64,000 nt of DNA from Strigops habroptila. Its lineage: Eukaryota; Chordata; Aves; Psittaciformes; Psittacidae. The position numbers and the translations under genes were made by a program. Below, piece by piece: positions 13,069 to 26,546 of this stretch. The stretch is from positions 22,144,744 to 22,208,743 of the forward strand of contig NC_044288.2 of the NCBI RefSeq assembly GCF_004027225.2, given 5' to 3'. Each line of letters starts with the position of its first letter. Position 1 is the first letter of the stretch. The notes under the pieces are model-generated. The model worked only from the letters and a program-made list of their open reading frames with translations, had not been told where the DNA came from and did not search any database.

Positions 13069-13852
13069 ACCACCCTGGTCTCAGTGGCCTTTGTGCAAAG
13101 ATGAAGCGGCCCTGGTCCTCAGTGCAAGCAGTTTACTCCACCCATCTTTGCAGCCATGTGCTGATGCCAAGTTTTGCCTGTGTGGTGTAGCAACTCTGAG
13201 CCCAGGAGGTAGCTTTTTATTCAGAACCTGATCTGTCCTTGGACTGTGCTGCAGGGCCCTTGTTGGGCGTGTTGAGTTTTTATTCCTATTTTGCAGCACC
13301 TTTCTAGTCTAGGGAAATGTGATGTTTTATCAGGCACTGATTTTGCTGCTAAAGCAAAATCCTTGCTGTCACTCACTTACATGTCATGCTGTCAAAACAC
13401 TTCTTTGGACCTCACTTTTTTTTTTTTTATTCATTATTGATCATGGGAAATTGTTTCTAGAAGTGGGATGTGATTTATTTATTACCGAGTCTTCCTGTGG
13501 AACGTAATTTTTTGCTGAAGTCCTTTTCCCTGAATTGTGCTTTGGCAAATATGATAAGGCTCTGCAAGTAGGACAGCTTTGATGCTGAAGAGTTACTGTT
13601 AACATCCCAGATACACTGTTGTAAAAGGGGCTGCACTCTCCCTTCTGTGCTTCATTTCTGCTGGTGCCAGAGGCTTCCCATCTCATCCTTTTAAAATCTA
13701 AGCTGCCTCCCTCTGCCATCAGTGGCAATAGGTAGGGCCTGAAGCATAATAGAGCTACTCATATCACATCAGTATTAGCACCCTTGATAAAATCTTAGTG
13801 AGTATTTTAGGCAGAATAAACTTTTTTATGGAAGGAAGTAAGCAAATAAAAT
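13069..13852. other. Anonymous non-coding DNA with a T run
   Basis: Unique sequence between a CR1 copy and a TA microsatellite. A 13-base T run lies at 13416-13428. No gene is supported. Confidence 0.55.
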
Positions 13853-13872
13853 TATACATATATATATATACA
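13853..13872. repeat. (TA)n microsatellite
   Basis: TACATATATATATATACAC: about eight TA/CA units in AT-rich surroundings. Confidence 0.85.
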
Positions 13873-16800
13873 CTAAAGGCTGTTTGCTGGCCAATAAATA
13901 GATATTTTTAAGTACAGAGTCTGGTGTGTTATTCTCTTCGTCAGAACTCTCCTCGATTTTAGGATTCAAAATATCTTTCTATGTCACTGTTTATTTTCCC
14001 CATGAAGTGAGGGACAGTGGGTTGAACAGGAAAATGGGATTTGAGAACTCCCAGTCAGCTAATATTCACTGACATCGACTGCTCTGAGAGCAGCCACAAG
14101 AGCCTATTCCAGCTGCAGAGATATTTTGAGCTCCAAAGTTACTCTGTAGAGAAGGGGAAAGCTCCTAAAACTGGTGTTATAATCTGTAGCACCAGAAAAC
14201 CTTTCTTAGTCTAGCCTTGATCATATTTTTTACATAGGGGAATGACATTTCTTTCACTTTCTCTGCTCTCCTGCTCATGATTGAGGGTTGTTTTACCCAT
14301 AAAAGTCTGAAATGTCCTCTTGCACTTCTGCCTCTATTGTACCCAGGATTTTAGTGGGAGCACTTGAAAAATAAATACTAGCCAAGGAGCACATTCATTT
14401 TTATTACAGCTATTCTCTCTGCATATCCAGTGGTGAATTAACTCTATTTCTGCAAGTCTCCTGTTTTTTATGTATCAGTGGAGGGAAGTGAAGGCCGTAA
14501 AGCTTGTTTGGTCCCGTAGACATTTGTGTTCTTAAATATGTAAAGATATCCCAGTGGAGCCCATACAGTTCCTCTATTTTTTGTGTGCAATTCTGTTTTA
14601 GTGCGTGTATTGCTAGTGATTTCCATTTTGCTTAATTCTCTTTAAAAGCTGAAAATATCTCCAAATCTCTTTCTGTTTCTTAGACTGCCTGTTATTGTTG
14701 CAGAGTTATAGCATGATACTGCCTGAATATAGGCAATTTCCTACTGCAAACATGTTATCATTATTCTGTCAATACATTTATTGCTTCAGAACCTCTGGGG
14801 CAGTAGCCGCTTTGCTCTACTGAGCACCAGAGATACTTGCTAGTTCTAAAGCTGAAGTAGGTGCCCTGGCCCATGTTACACTGTCTGGGGCATTCTGGCA
14901 AAACCTGTGTCTATTTAAGAAATGTTTTCCCTTCCTTGGATTTTTTTTAACCTGATCCTAATGTATCTCTGTGTTTATAGTTGTGGGATGCTGTTGTGGA
15001 TGGTACAGACTCGAGCTCAGTGCCTTGTTTATTGAGTTACTTTTATGGTAGCTTATATCCTTCTGTCTTAATCTCATTTAATGTCTTTTTTTCCTATCCC
15101 AGCCTTTATAGTGGTAACTGTCTCTATCTAAATGCCCACATACATGATCAGTAGATCTTAAAAGTAATATTTTTATCTGATCCTTTTAGTAAATGCTGGC
15201 TATGGCTTGCTTTACAAATAAATCTGGATGATGTGATGCTCGCACTGCATGGACTTTTCTTCGGTGGTCACAATAGTAATAAATAGGTTTATTGCTATTG
15301 TCAGAGACATATGTTTTAAGGCCAGCAGGGCCCTTATGATTATTTGGTTGGAGATTATGGATTGCTCGGAGCAGAATTCAAAGCACTGAGTCAAACTTAA
15401 TAATGTGAAGGGGAGGATGCGTGATCTGAATGCATCATTTGGGAAGACACAGCCCTTATGTAGGTATCACTTGAGCATGGTATGCAAGCATGAGCTTGGC
15501 TTTAGCTGTGTGAGCAGTCATCTCCCTTCTCCAAGCTGACAGTGCTTTCCTCAGTCAGGTCTCCCAGACTGGAGGTAATGCTCAGAGTTTTCTTTGCACT
15601 ATTAGAGTCGCACATTATTTACAGTTAGTATTCTTGCAGCAGCTAGACCTTGGAATGACAATATCTGTCAGCAAGCTGGCTAAAGTCTCCTAATAAGCAT
15701 TACATGAATCACTGCATCCTTATGGTCATTCAAGACTTCATCTTTTTCTGAAGGAGCTGCTGTTCCTGGAGATGCCATCTCAAAATGACATGATGCCGTC
15801 TCCCCAAGAAAAGCACATTTCTTAAGGGGTCTTTAGAGCCACTCTGCTGCACTTAGGCCCTGCTGAGTTGTGTGGCTGATTATGATGCTCTGCAAAGTGC
15901 TGTTTCACAACTATGATTTTCCAATTACTTAAATCACCTGGAACTGAGAACTAAAAAAAAGTTCCCTGTTATCTTTTCTATGTGAGTGAAGCTTTTGGTC
16001 CTATTTTGCTTCCTCTAGGCGGCCCTTGTCTAATGCCTGGTCTTGCTGTCTGGATGCAGATGTGCAGTCCCACCCGTTCTCATTGCAAGTGAGCTTCAGC
16101 TTAAATTAGGACAAAACTGCAGGTATCTACATGAGCTAGGTACCTGAACTGCTGTTAAAACGACCACAGTAGGATTCACAGGGCACATAGACACATCAGA
16201 AGCTGAATTTCATTGCCTTAATCTCCAGCTCAAACCGCCCTTTCTATATGGGCTGTATTTCTGCTGCTGAAGCCAAGTGAGAGAGATTTTCTAGGCACTT
16301 TCAGACCTACTCCTTTGGGAGGTCTTAGTGAAGTGACCCAGAGGCACAAGCTGACCAGAGAGAAGAGAACATTTGAGGCTTATTAACAGCTCTTCCTCTG
16401 CTTTTTGCAGGCAGATCCTTGCTTCCAGACTTGGTTTGAGCAAGTGATCCACTGATTTTTGGGGTTGCAGCAAATTCTGCACAGCCACTTCTCACCCCAG
16501 GAGACCTTTCCCTTCCACTTTCTTCTAGGCCTTGATCTTTGATCCCTGTCCCTCACTACAGGCTCTCTGACACTGTCTGGGTTGCATGTTCCCAGCCCAA
16601 GCCCAACCCTGATACTACACTGCTGGATTGGATCCTGTCCTATCCAGCATCTTCTGCCTGGAGCAGGCTCAGTGATTTGCCCTCCTTCCGTGGTATCTCA
16701 CCTGACCCAAGCTTCTTTCAGGAAGGGGAGACAGCTGTGAATGTGTTTTCTCCACCCAAGTTGCCTCTGTGATGGCAGCAGAGGGTAGGTGCAGTTAGGT

Positions 16801-17246
16801 TAATTCCCAGGACAACTGTAAATTGTCTTTAACAGATAGGGGGACAAGTGTGCATAAGGATTTAATACAAAGCAGTTCAAATCATCTTGAGAAAGGGAGC
16901 CTAATGATCTGAATTTCATAATTACCAGCCCTTTTATAGGATACACTCGTAAAAGGCAGCTGGAACTTGGAATTACCTATCCAAAGCGGTTCACCATATT
17001 GTTGCTTCTGTGAGAACAATATGTTATAAACCACATACCAGTTAAGTTGTTTTAATTAACCAATTATCTATTTGAAGTTTCTTGTAGCTCCCTTTATCTC
17101 TGTTCTTTAGCTACAGTACAATATGGAAATTAGAGTAAATTAAAGCACTTTATTAGACAAAATAGAATTAACAAAGAAAATAAGAAGTTACAATGAACAA
17201 AGCACAGGCCACTAGATCATACTTGCAATATGTAAAATTATGTCCC
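13873..17246. other. AT-rich anonymous DNA
   Basis: Almost no open frames above 60 codons in about 3.4 kb, which fits AT-rich non-coding sequence. No repeat family is recognised. The last part (about 16900-17140) is unusually AT-rich and contains a 9-bp inverted repeat at 16995-17023. Confidence 0.6.
16995..17023. repeat. Perfect 9-bp inverted repeat with 11-nt loop
   Basis: CATATTGTT at 16995-17003 is the exact reverse complement of AACAATATG at 17015-17023, with 11 bases between. Each arm contains ATTGTT/AACAAT, the core bound by SOX-family HMG proteins. The pairing is seen directly; any regulatory role is inference. A stem this short can occur by chance in AT-rich DNA. Confidence 0.6.
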
Positions 17247-17327
17247 TGGTGTCCCTGCCCATGGCAGGGGATTGGAACTAGATGATCTTTAATGTTCCTT
17301 CCAACTCAAACCATTCTAGGGTTCTAA
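17247..17327 (+). mobile_element. CR1 LINE, 3'-tail stub, about 81 bp
   Basis: Only the last part of the 3' UTR is present (GGTGTCCCTGCCCATGGCAG onward) plus a degraded tail CCATTCTAGGGTTCT. The tail has CCATTCTA rather than the CCAGTCTGGG of the young copies, so it belongs to another, older subfamily. Extreme 5' truncation is common for CR1. Confidence 0.9.
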
Positions 17328-20300
17328 AACTTTAAGTCTAGCTATTGAAAGAGATGAAGCGTAATGAATTACGTCAGTTAGTCCAAGCCATCCTACAGTT
17401 GCATCACCCGAGTAAGCTGTATCTGCAGTGTGCTTGTGCGGCAGATGACTTATGGAAGAGTGCAGAGCCCTCGCCATTGTTGTATGGGCTTATTGTCTGC
17501 AGGTCCATCTGTGCCTGCATGCCCTGTCCCACGTCAGACTTGCACTGGAAGTGGAGCCAGGAGTGATGGGACTCTGGGCTGTGCAGCCAGCTTTTTATCA
17601 AAGTGCCCTTAAAGCTGTGGTTTCTCCTCAGTGGGACCTAATCTGCAAGTCTGGCAAAGCACACATGAGATAGCACTCCATACAAGACCCAGCAGCTGCT
17701 GTGTGCTCTCAAACCACAGCTGGAGAATCCCCTCCATCTCTTCCTCCACACTTCCTGAAATAATCCTGTTATCAGAGCACTTGTTTGGGGCACAGGGTAA
17801 ACCCCATCCTTGCCTGAAGGCACAAACATCCTCTGCCTCCAGGCAGTTTGATATTCCCTGGATGAGCTACTCAGCAGCAGGCTTGCAAGCAATGCTTAAT
17901 AAAGCACCTAAATTCAGGATTGGCAAACAGGACTGAAGAGGGTTGCCTCTCTCCAGGGCTTTCCTCCTGGTTTGGGGTCCTTGGGGGTTAACCTATCAGA
18001 GGCCAGCACCTCTTGGCTGCATTATGGGGGTTCAGCTTGTTCACACATAACTGCTGTGCTATGTCAGGCAGCAGCTTTCCATGAAATGCAGGGTGGGGTT
18101 TTTTTTCCATGAAAGCAGGTTTTTGCCACTGAAAACAACATGTGTGCTGAGCAAGCAACAACTATTAACAGATAAAACCAGGCAAACTGAGGATGTGATT
18201 GCTGCCAGGCTTCATGTTTGCAGGTTGTTCTTTCTATCGGTATTGCTCCTGCACAGCATTCGCTCCTCTCCTTGTGAATCAAGGAGAGCATTCAAAGCTG
18301 AAGTCCCTCGCAAGGCTTTGCCGAAGGTATGTGCTTTCAGAGAAGTATTTGGACACAAAGAGTCGTCTTGTCACTTGGGTAAACAAGACACAACTATCAG
18401 GCTCGGTTTGGGGCTTATCAATTGGAACCAGCATGAAAGTGAGTTCTCCAGCTCTGGCTTATAGTTGCAGTGACTGGTTTCTCAAGATAAACTAAGAGTG
18501 CATTCAAGTGTTTTCTCTCAAAGTGATATGAAAGTCACATTGTTGTTACTCCACATCTTAAGAGTCGGTTCCCTAAATAGGATTTCAGAGAAACAAAGTT
18601 AATGGGATGCTCGTCTTGGATGCGATTTAAGGCATTACCAGATGGATAGATGGTTGCTACCCCTCACTGCTCCTCCCGCCCTCAGCTTTCATTGGGATGC
18701 TTTCTGCTTCAGGGAGAGGAGTGCAGAACAAAGCACATGTGCTTTATTCTGTCTCTTATGTGCAATGTCTGTTGTTCTTCCTGGCAAAGCTGATACTTGC
18801 TCATCAGAAAGTGATCAGATGGGTAAAAATTAGGAGATGCCCACCCGGGACAAGTCTTCTCTTGGCAGTTCCCAGGCAGCAAATGAAGCATATTCTGTAT
18901 TTTGGCTGCTCTGTGTTTCTGGGAATATAAATGGAGGTGCATTCTACCAGTTTGGTAAGAAAGCTCCAGGCATCTCTGACCTCTAATTAATGGTACAGCT
19001 ACAAGTTATCGTGGGATGGCTGTTAATTGAGATGCTGACCAATAATGATCTGTGCAAGGTGCAGACTTGGTGACCTGCTAACTAGGAGGCCAGCCCAAAC
19101 TGTCCTCAAACACACTTCTCCAGCATGTTCAGACATCAGCACTGGCTGGAGAGCTCTGTTTCAAAGCCTTAACAAGGTCCCCTGGTGATTCCCCCCATGC
19201 TTGCAGGGATGTTGCTGATGGTGGGGAACTGGGAGCTGCATCTGCCCCATTGACCCTTCACCCTGCCCCACCTTCCTGTCAGACCCAAATTGTCATTGCA
19301 TGTAAAATGAGAGCACCTCTTCCATGGAGCTATGGATTTACTGTTAGTCTAATTACAGTCTTAACAGTCCAATCAAAATATAACAAATAGTTATTATCCC
19401 TGTTGCAGTAATACTAACATTCTGAATTAATATGGAAAAGCATCATTAATAACATAGTCATAAAAAGCCTGCTGGTATCTGTTTCAGGTTATGCTCACCA
19501 TTCTGTTTTTTCCTAAGCCTGGCAGCACTGGTCCTTCTGGAGCAGAAAATGAGTCTGGATGTCAAAGGGGTTGATGGCATCTCAAGCCCTTCACCAGGCT
19601 GAGCTCAGAGTGGCTTCAAGGGCCCCTTCGCCAGGGTGCTTGGTGTTACTTTTATACCTCCTCTCAAGGCAGCCTGCTCTCTTCACTGCTGAGGACTGCA
19701 AGTGGCACAAAAAGAGCACACACACCCCACACCCCCGGCTCAATGTAAAGGGTTGGTTGTTGTGTGATTACCACTGAGGTTTGCTGCATCCTCATGCAGC
19801 ATTTGCAGAGCTAAGCTGGAACAAGCCAGGCAACAGCTGCTGATCAATGGTGATAGCAGCCAAAATGAGCTAAAACCAGGAGTCCAGCAAGTCCCATCAC
19901 CTTGCTCTTCAAGCACAAAGCCACCAGACATTCCTGGGCTCTGTGTAGTGAAAATCACATTGCAAAAGACTATTTGGCCTTTTCAGTAGCAACAGCACTA
20001 GTGATAGTTGATGGGAAGTTCAATGCAGTAAACAAGTCCTTTTACTGTTTCATGAATATCCAGTGCTGCTTTGGATATTGCTCCTTATGTTAATAATACA
20101 GTATTAATTTTAGTTCATTTTAACATTATATTGCTTATATTTAATAGGTTATATAGGTTAGAGAAATCAATATAAACATTACATCTTCCTGCACTTTGAG
20201 TTACCAAATATTAGAGCCAGGTAACTTTTAAAAGATATGCTATGGTGTTAAAAATGAAACTCTAAACTGGAATAGAGCTCTTCAGATGCTTTAAGGATTT

Positions 20301-21148
20301 AATCAAGTAAAGCCATTATGATGGCTTTTTGGTTTCAAAGTAACTTTTTTTTACAATAACTTTTTATTTATGGACAACTAACACAAAGAATTCTAATACT
20401 GAAATTATATCAGGATGATTTGTTGCAGATGGCTCAATCCAGTTACTGTTCTAGCTCTTCAATGTGGTGGGTACTGAGATTTTAAAGGTGTAAGGACACT
20501 GTGGGAACTGGCTTTTACCTGAAGTTCTGCCTTCTGGGCTTTGAGTTTTCAGGGTTAGCAGATACTCCCTGGGGACCAAGTTCAATTGATCTAATTGTGA
20601 AGTCTGAAAGGGCTCCCATATATCCCTGCTCTTCCACTCCTGCTTTAAATGCCTGCAAGAGAGTTTATCTACAGCTATGCACTGCACAAAAATTCCCACT
20701 GACTCCCTGCTTTTAGTGCTAGGAAGGCCCATTGCATAGTCTGCTCTTCAGAGTAAGGGGTGCTATCTACTTGGGGTTACAGAAGCTCTCGAAAGCCTGT
20801 TACAGAAAGCAGCATTAGCAGCTCTTTCAAAGCAGAGGGGGAAGGGCTTGTTTTAATAATATATTGCAAATGTTCGCAGTAGTGGAGCATCTGCTAACTG
20901 CCCTCAATTTTTAGGTAAAAAAATAATGGACTTCTTCCAGGGAGAAGTACATGTTTATAACTGCAGGCAATAATTAGAGGCTGGTGATCCAAGGTACTGA
21001 AAAAGGAATAGGAAAAAAAGCAACAGTGGGGAAGGAGAGTTGAAAACTACTCAAGTACTTGTTATAGGATAAATTTAACCTTCCTGAAACTTATCCAGGC
21101 TAAGCTATTCCCACCTCTAGAGAGGATAGCCACCTCTCTGCTTCCCCG
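17328..21148. other. Anonymous non-coding DNA
   Basis: No supported gene or repeat. Several overlapping frames near 17400-17940 and 18081-18495 are open in more than one frame and on both strands, with no domain. About 20090-20400 is AT-rich. Confidence 0.55.
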
Positions 21149-21487
21149 GGGGACATTAGAGCAGCTCCCAGTGCCTAAAGGGGCTACAAGAAACCTGGAG
21201 AGGGGCTTTGGACAAAGGCCTGTAGGGACAGGACAAGGGGAATGGCTTTGACCTGCCAGAGGGGAGATTGAGATGAGCTCTGAGGCAGAAGCTTTTCTCT
21301 ATGAGGGTGCTGAGGCGCTGGCACAGGGTGCCCAGAGAAGCTGTGGCTGCCCCATCCCTGGCAGTGTTCAAGGCCAGGTTGGACACAGGGGCTTGGAGCA
21401 ACCTGCTCTAGTGGAAGGTGTCCCTGCCCATGGCAGGGGGTTGGAACTGAATGGGCTTTCCAACCCAAACCAGTCTGGGATTCTGTG
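21149..21487 (+). mobile_element. CR1 LINE, 5'-truncated, about 339 bp, small tail deletion
   Basis: Homology starts at the GGGGGACATTAGAGCAGCTC block. The copy has the GGGGCTACAAGAAACCTGG variant shared with the 33042 and 58569 copies, keeps the EAVAAPSLAVFKARLD frame, and ends CCAGTCTGGGATTCTGTG. A deletion of about 9-10 bases is visible in the tail, where ATGGGCTTTCCAACCC has lost the AAGGTCCCT-type segment. Confidence 0.95.
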
Positions 21488-24400
21488 TCCACAATGCCTT
21501 TTGGCTTTATCTCTGTCAAGCATAACAGGAGCACAGGAAACTCCTCTGACAGACCCCAACATGTTGTTGGGTGAATCCCTATCTCCATATTTTCCCCTAT
21601 GCAGCACTCAAACCCCAGGTATAATACTTATAGTCTGCTCTTACGCTGTTCCTCTGTACCAGACACCTTAATCCTTCCCTTGTGTACTACAAGAACATGT
21701 TCACAAGTTTCATACAAACTTTTAATAGCTGATCCAAACAAGCTGGAAACGAGCCTTTGGAACAAGCAGCAAGGCTTGACCAGCACTATTAAATAGTGAT
21801 TTTATCCATGTTCACACACGTCTTGGATGAGGGAGTAGAGTACATAGCATAAAACAGATTTATTTTCTTCTTTCTAAGGAGCTTTAGATTAGTTTGTGGT
21901 AGCTGGTAGGATAAATTAGATAGGAGGTGGTGAGAGTCAGCAGGGAGGATTAGTGGGCACTTTTAGCAAGAATGTAGATCAGGTCTGAGGTGAGAATTGT
22001 TACCCAAGAAGCTGGGGGAGAGCTGGAGTTGAGGAAGGACTAGGCTAAGGATGGTCTCTTCTACATGAGCAGTGGTGGTCACCGTCTGTTTTGGGTATCA
22101 GTGTGATGGTAACATCCACTGTTCCACTCTGCAACTGGAAACTCTTTGATTTCTCCAGGCATGTGGAGCAATCTAGCAACATCTTGCTTGGTAAATCTGT
22201 GAAGAAATCCAGGAGAGGACATTAACTCTGTATTTCCCTCCTTCATCAGATCACTGCCCTTTAAGTATGCTCATAAACTCATTTTGCTCTTGCATTTCTT
22301 TGCAGAGATGTACTTTACACAAAACTATTTTCCCTTTGTGCTTCTCCATTGCACTGTCGCTATTCACACATTAAACAAGTTTGTTCCCTATTTCTCTTTG
22401 TATTTCACCTTCGTGCTTTGAAGGAATTTCTTCAGACCTCTTTGCTCAAGAATATTCTTTGGGGAGCACAGTTTTCACTAACCTTGCAGATGTGCAGACC
22501 CTTTGCAGCACTTATCACTCTTCTTTTGCTGCCCTTCCTTGACCTGGCTAGTTGGACCAGACAGGTCACTCCAGGTTGTCTATTAACCACTCAAACTCAT
22601 TTTGGGCTGACGAATGCAGCTATAAGCAGCTGTCTCCTTGCTACACAGTTTTTCTCAAGGAAAGTATGCCTTTCCCAGTGTTTTCGCTTAGACTGTAGCG
22701 TCTGTGGCAACATAGAGCCATTTACTAAGGAACATGGTGTGTTACAGACCCTAAGATGCCTCTAGGCTTGCTTGTGGCCTTTAGTAAAGGGACCTACTTA
22801 TCTGGTGCTGTGATTGTTAAAGCACTAAAATACACCAGACAAGTTCCAGAGTGTGCTTGTACAGACAGCTAATTTGAGTTTTACAGTGCCCAGCAGTTGC
22901 ATGCTGAGTGCTAGCAGGGTGATTCAATGTGCTCAAGTTGGGTGATAATGACTAACCCAGAAAGCCATTGCACCACAGCACTGCCCCTGCTCACTGTTTT
23001 GATCAGAACTGCTGCACACAAGGGTTGTACCATACCTTTTACGTTGCTGAGAAGCTGCTTACCTGCGGGGAAGGTTGATTTCTTCTAGACTTAGTATGTC
23101 CAAGCAGCTCAGCACATGCTCAAACCAATGCTGGAGCTGTAGAGAAAAGGAAGCCAGATCATGCTAGTAATTGGGTAGGTGGCACAAACTGTGTCCATTA
23201 GTATAAATCAGCTAAAGAGAAGGTGACAGTAGCATTGCTTGTCTATACCTAGAGCTGTCACATGAAGTCTCCTTCCAATGCCAAACCTAGTTTGACACAC
23301 CCAAGGGATCTTCAGTCCATAGTTCCCATAACTCATAATTCTGTAAGGACACGTCCCCACGCTTTTGATTTGAGATTCCAAGAATAAAGTAGCACTATAG
23401 TTTTACCAGTGCCCATGACCTCTGTTCATGCTGGTGGACCCTCTAACTGATCCCTCTGGTCTGCTTGGGGTGCAGTCACAGTGATGACAGAATAACAAGA
23501 TCCTCCTGGCAAAGTCTCAACAGAGATACTCTTGGCTGGGTCAATTTTCAGTGCAGAAGACTTGCAGTTAATAGCCAGGAAACTTCATTTATCAAGTCTT
23601 CTGGGACAGTGCTGGTTTGAACATCCAAGACCATTATGACCAAAGAGTGTTTGATCCCTTGCCCTGATTGCCCTTTACCTTCAGTAGAGGATCTGCCCTT
23701 TCTGAAGGGGGAGATGGAAAGGCAGAAAGTCCAGATGATAAACAGCAATGAGATTTGTAGGTAGCATCACAGTTCCATGGCCATGCCTTGCTATCAAACC
23801 TTTACTTTTCCACCTCTATTAGGGTATTTCTTTAGCTGGGGCTGCAGGAGGCCCCCTCAAACCTTTCTATAGCTGGGTGTTAATGTGGGATTCCCAAAGC
23901 TCAAGTAAGTCTCACCTCCTGGGACACGATGAGCATGACACCAGCCTCTTCCTCTCTATGGCACTTATCTCTGTGGGCTGCCCTGATGAGCTGGAGGACA
24001 GAAGCTATTTTGGGTGGTGAAAGGCTGGCTTGACACATTCCTGCAGGGAGCCTCCCTAATGAACCTAGGTGAGCTGTCAGGGAGAAGCCCACTGATTAGC
24101 AGAGATGCTCATGCTGCAGCTAGGAGTGGAAAGGGTGTCTCTGTGCAGCTCTGCACACAGCAGTGACAGCTCCAGCTCTTCTGCTCTGTCCTGCCTTGTT
24201 TTTATTGAAACTTTACATAGCTATGGAAAAAGCACAATTAGAGGCTGTTATGTGATTGATTTCTGGGCGCAGGGGCCTTTCCTCCTTGCCTGGAAGGTCT
24301 GGCAGGTATTATTTAAAGAGCTAATGAATGTTAATGGGCACATTATTTGCAAATCTTGAAGTGGAATATTAGATCAGGGCTCCTGTGTGTCATGGTAATC

Positions 24401-26493
24401 AGCTTTCCCTTGCTCGCTCTGGCTCAGGGGGGAAACACCCTGCAGTTGCTTTGTTGTATGCTTTTCAGATTAATATCCTCTTTCCAATCCAGCAGCTTTT
24501 CTCCGGGTGTTTTAGTCAAAGAAGCAGATGGTTCACATGCTGGTACTTGATGCCTGACCGAAGGGATTGTCCTGCACAAAACCACCCTGCCGGGAGCATG
24601 AAGCAAGTTTCCTGCTTTGCCTTCTCCTGAGGGTGGGGGGGAAAAGAGAAGCGCTTGGGAGGAGGCAGGGATGAGCTGGCTTGCCCACACCACACAGCAG
24701 CATGCCTGTGATGGAGACCAAGGGCAGGCAGCGTCTCTTCTGCTCAGTGCCGGGCAGAGCCCAGGTGAACCCTTCTCCTGACAGGGACTGTGGGAACCCT
24801 GAAGTCCAACCATGGGAGCAGCTTGCATGGACAGCATGTTGCTGTGCTCCCTGCTGCTGCTCCAGGCTGCCTTCTCTTCAGTGCTTCCCAAGTTTGTCCT
24901 GTCTGCTGCCACTGCCCTCCACCCCAGTGCTTCCTCCACAGCCCCATCCCTTACCCTCAGTGCCCTCCAGCACCCCCGCATCCATCCAGAGCCATCTGCA
25001 GCCAGCATGGAGGCCAGTCCAGACCTTTAGCCAGGTTGGTGGCCCATCACCTGCTGAATGCCACAGGTAAGGCTTGAGTCTTCCCCACTGTGCTTGCAAC
25101 AGGAACACAAAGGTTCGTCTCCTGACTTTCACACAACTTCTATGAATGTGTTGATACGGGTGCCTCTCCCTCTTAGCTTTGCCTGCCCCATCAGCTCAGC
25201 TTGCCTGAATAACACACGTTTCCTTTAGGAAGCCAAACTGGAAAAAGAAAAAGGAAGAAATTACAGGTAACTTTCCAAATGCCTTTGAAGCCCTTCCTAA
25301 ACATTGGACAAACAAAGCTACTGCACAGTGAAAAGTACAACTCTGCCGTGCACCAGGAGGTGCCCAGGGGAAGGTTGTCACTCCATAACATCCTACAAAA
25401 CCAGTGAGTTGTGAGGTCGGACAGCCTTTAGGTGACACAAAACTCTGATTTAGCTGTTCTACTTGCTGAATGCTGCTGCACATGTAGAGGACCCAAGTGA
25501 GATGAGCAGCACTGGGGAGCTGTGCTGTGGGAGATGGCTGCTGCCCCAGGCGCAATGCAAGTGAGTGATGGGGGAAGGCAGGCAGTGTGCTGCCATGGTA
25601 AATCTGCTGATTAATGATGAGAAAGGATCCATAACATAACTATATATTTCCAGTATCCTTCTTGGTGAACTAGGAGGGTTTCTGCCTAAGAAGAGGAGGA
25701 GTTTTCTATGCTATAATATACTTGCTCTGTTGCCCCAAATCTTCTCAGCATCTATCCACCCCTTCCCCTTAGTGGGTGCCAACCCACTTTATACTAACAG
25801 CATTCAAACATTAACAGCTGCTGTCCATGTTAAATCAAAAAGAAGCTTAATACAAATAAATGATTACTGTATAAGCATTGTATAAATGCTGCTTGGTTAT
25901 GTCTTAAGCTAAAGTAACAATATACACTTTTATCCAATCCTGATACGTTTATAAATATATTTAAATGGATATAAATATTTATAAATAGTTTCTGTAATCT
26001 TCTGTAATTAGGCTTTAAGCTCTGTGACAGACAGCATCTGTTTGATCTGCGTGCGCTCTTGGCGTGTGTGTGTGTCAGGTTTCTCTAATAGAAGCGTTGG
26101 AGTCAGGCAGATGCCTCTGAAGGAGCTGGCATACCTTGCTCCTTCCCTTGGGAGAAGGCAGCCCTGACCTGGACCAGCCTCCCGGGTGCAGGAGGAGGAG
26201 GTGAGGAAGAGCCAAGCAGGGAGCCTGCAGCCTATGTGCAGTGGCTGTGGAGGGGAGTAGCGGGTGATGGAAGGACAAAGAGCCCAGGGCCCAGCAGGGA
26301 TGATGCTGTGGCTGCTGCAGCTCTGCAAGTCGCTGTCGGCTGGGAGCTGGGCTGGGAGGAAGGACCAGCTGGCAGGGATGTGGTGGGTGGGGAAGCTGGT
26401 CATAAACCCTTATTTCTGATAGCTCTTTTTTTTTACTGTTTGACGTGGCCACTTTGAGCAGCTCCATTTCAGAAAATAAAGTGTCCTAACATA
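21488..26493. other. Anonymous non-coding DNA
   Basis: No gene or recognised repeat in 5 kb. Frames at 22349-22765 (plus) and 24424-25008 (minus) are long but domain-free. A short frame at 24812-25030 starts with a hydrophobic stretch resembling a signal peptide, but lies in a region open in all three plus frames, so I do not call it. About 25790-26000 is strongly AT-rich and unique. Confidence 0.55.
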
Positions 26494-26546
26494 CAGAATC
26501 ATAGAATGGTTTGGGTTGGAAGGGACTTTAAAGGTCATTTCGTCAA
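26494..26546 (-). mobile_element. CR1 LINE, 3'-tail stub, about 53 bp
   Basis: The plus strand reads AATCATAGAATGGTTTGGGT, then GGAAGGGACTTTAAAGGTCA, which is the reverse complement of the CR1 3' terminus. Homology fades at about 26546. The CCATTCTATGATT tail marks a subfamily different from the main young group. Confidence 0.88.

Noticed and set aside
24424..25008. 194-codon minus-strand open frame
   Set aside because: No recognisable domain, and open frames occur on both strands in this GC-rich patch.
24812..25030. Plus-strand frame beginning with a hydrophobic, signal-peptide-like stretch
   Set aside because: All three plus frames are open here and the downstream part is low-complexity Pro/Ser. 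A hydrophobic start alone is not evidence.
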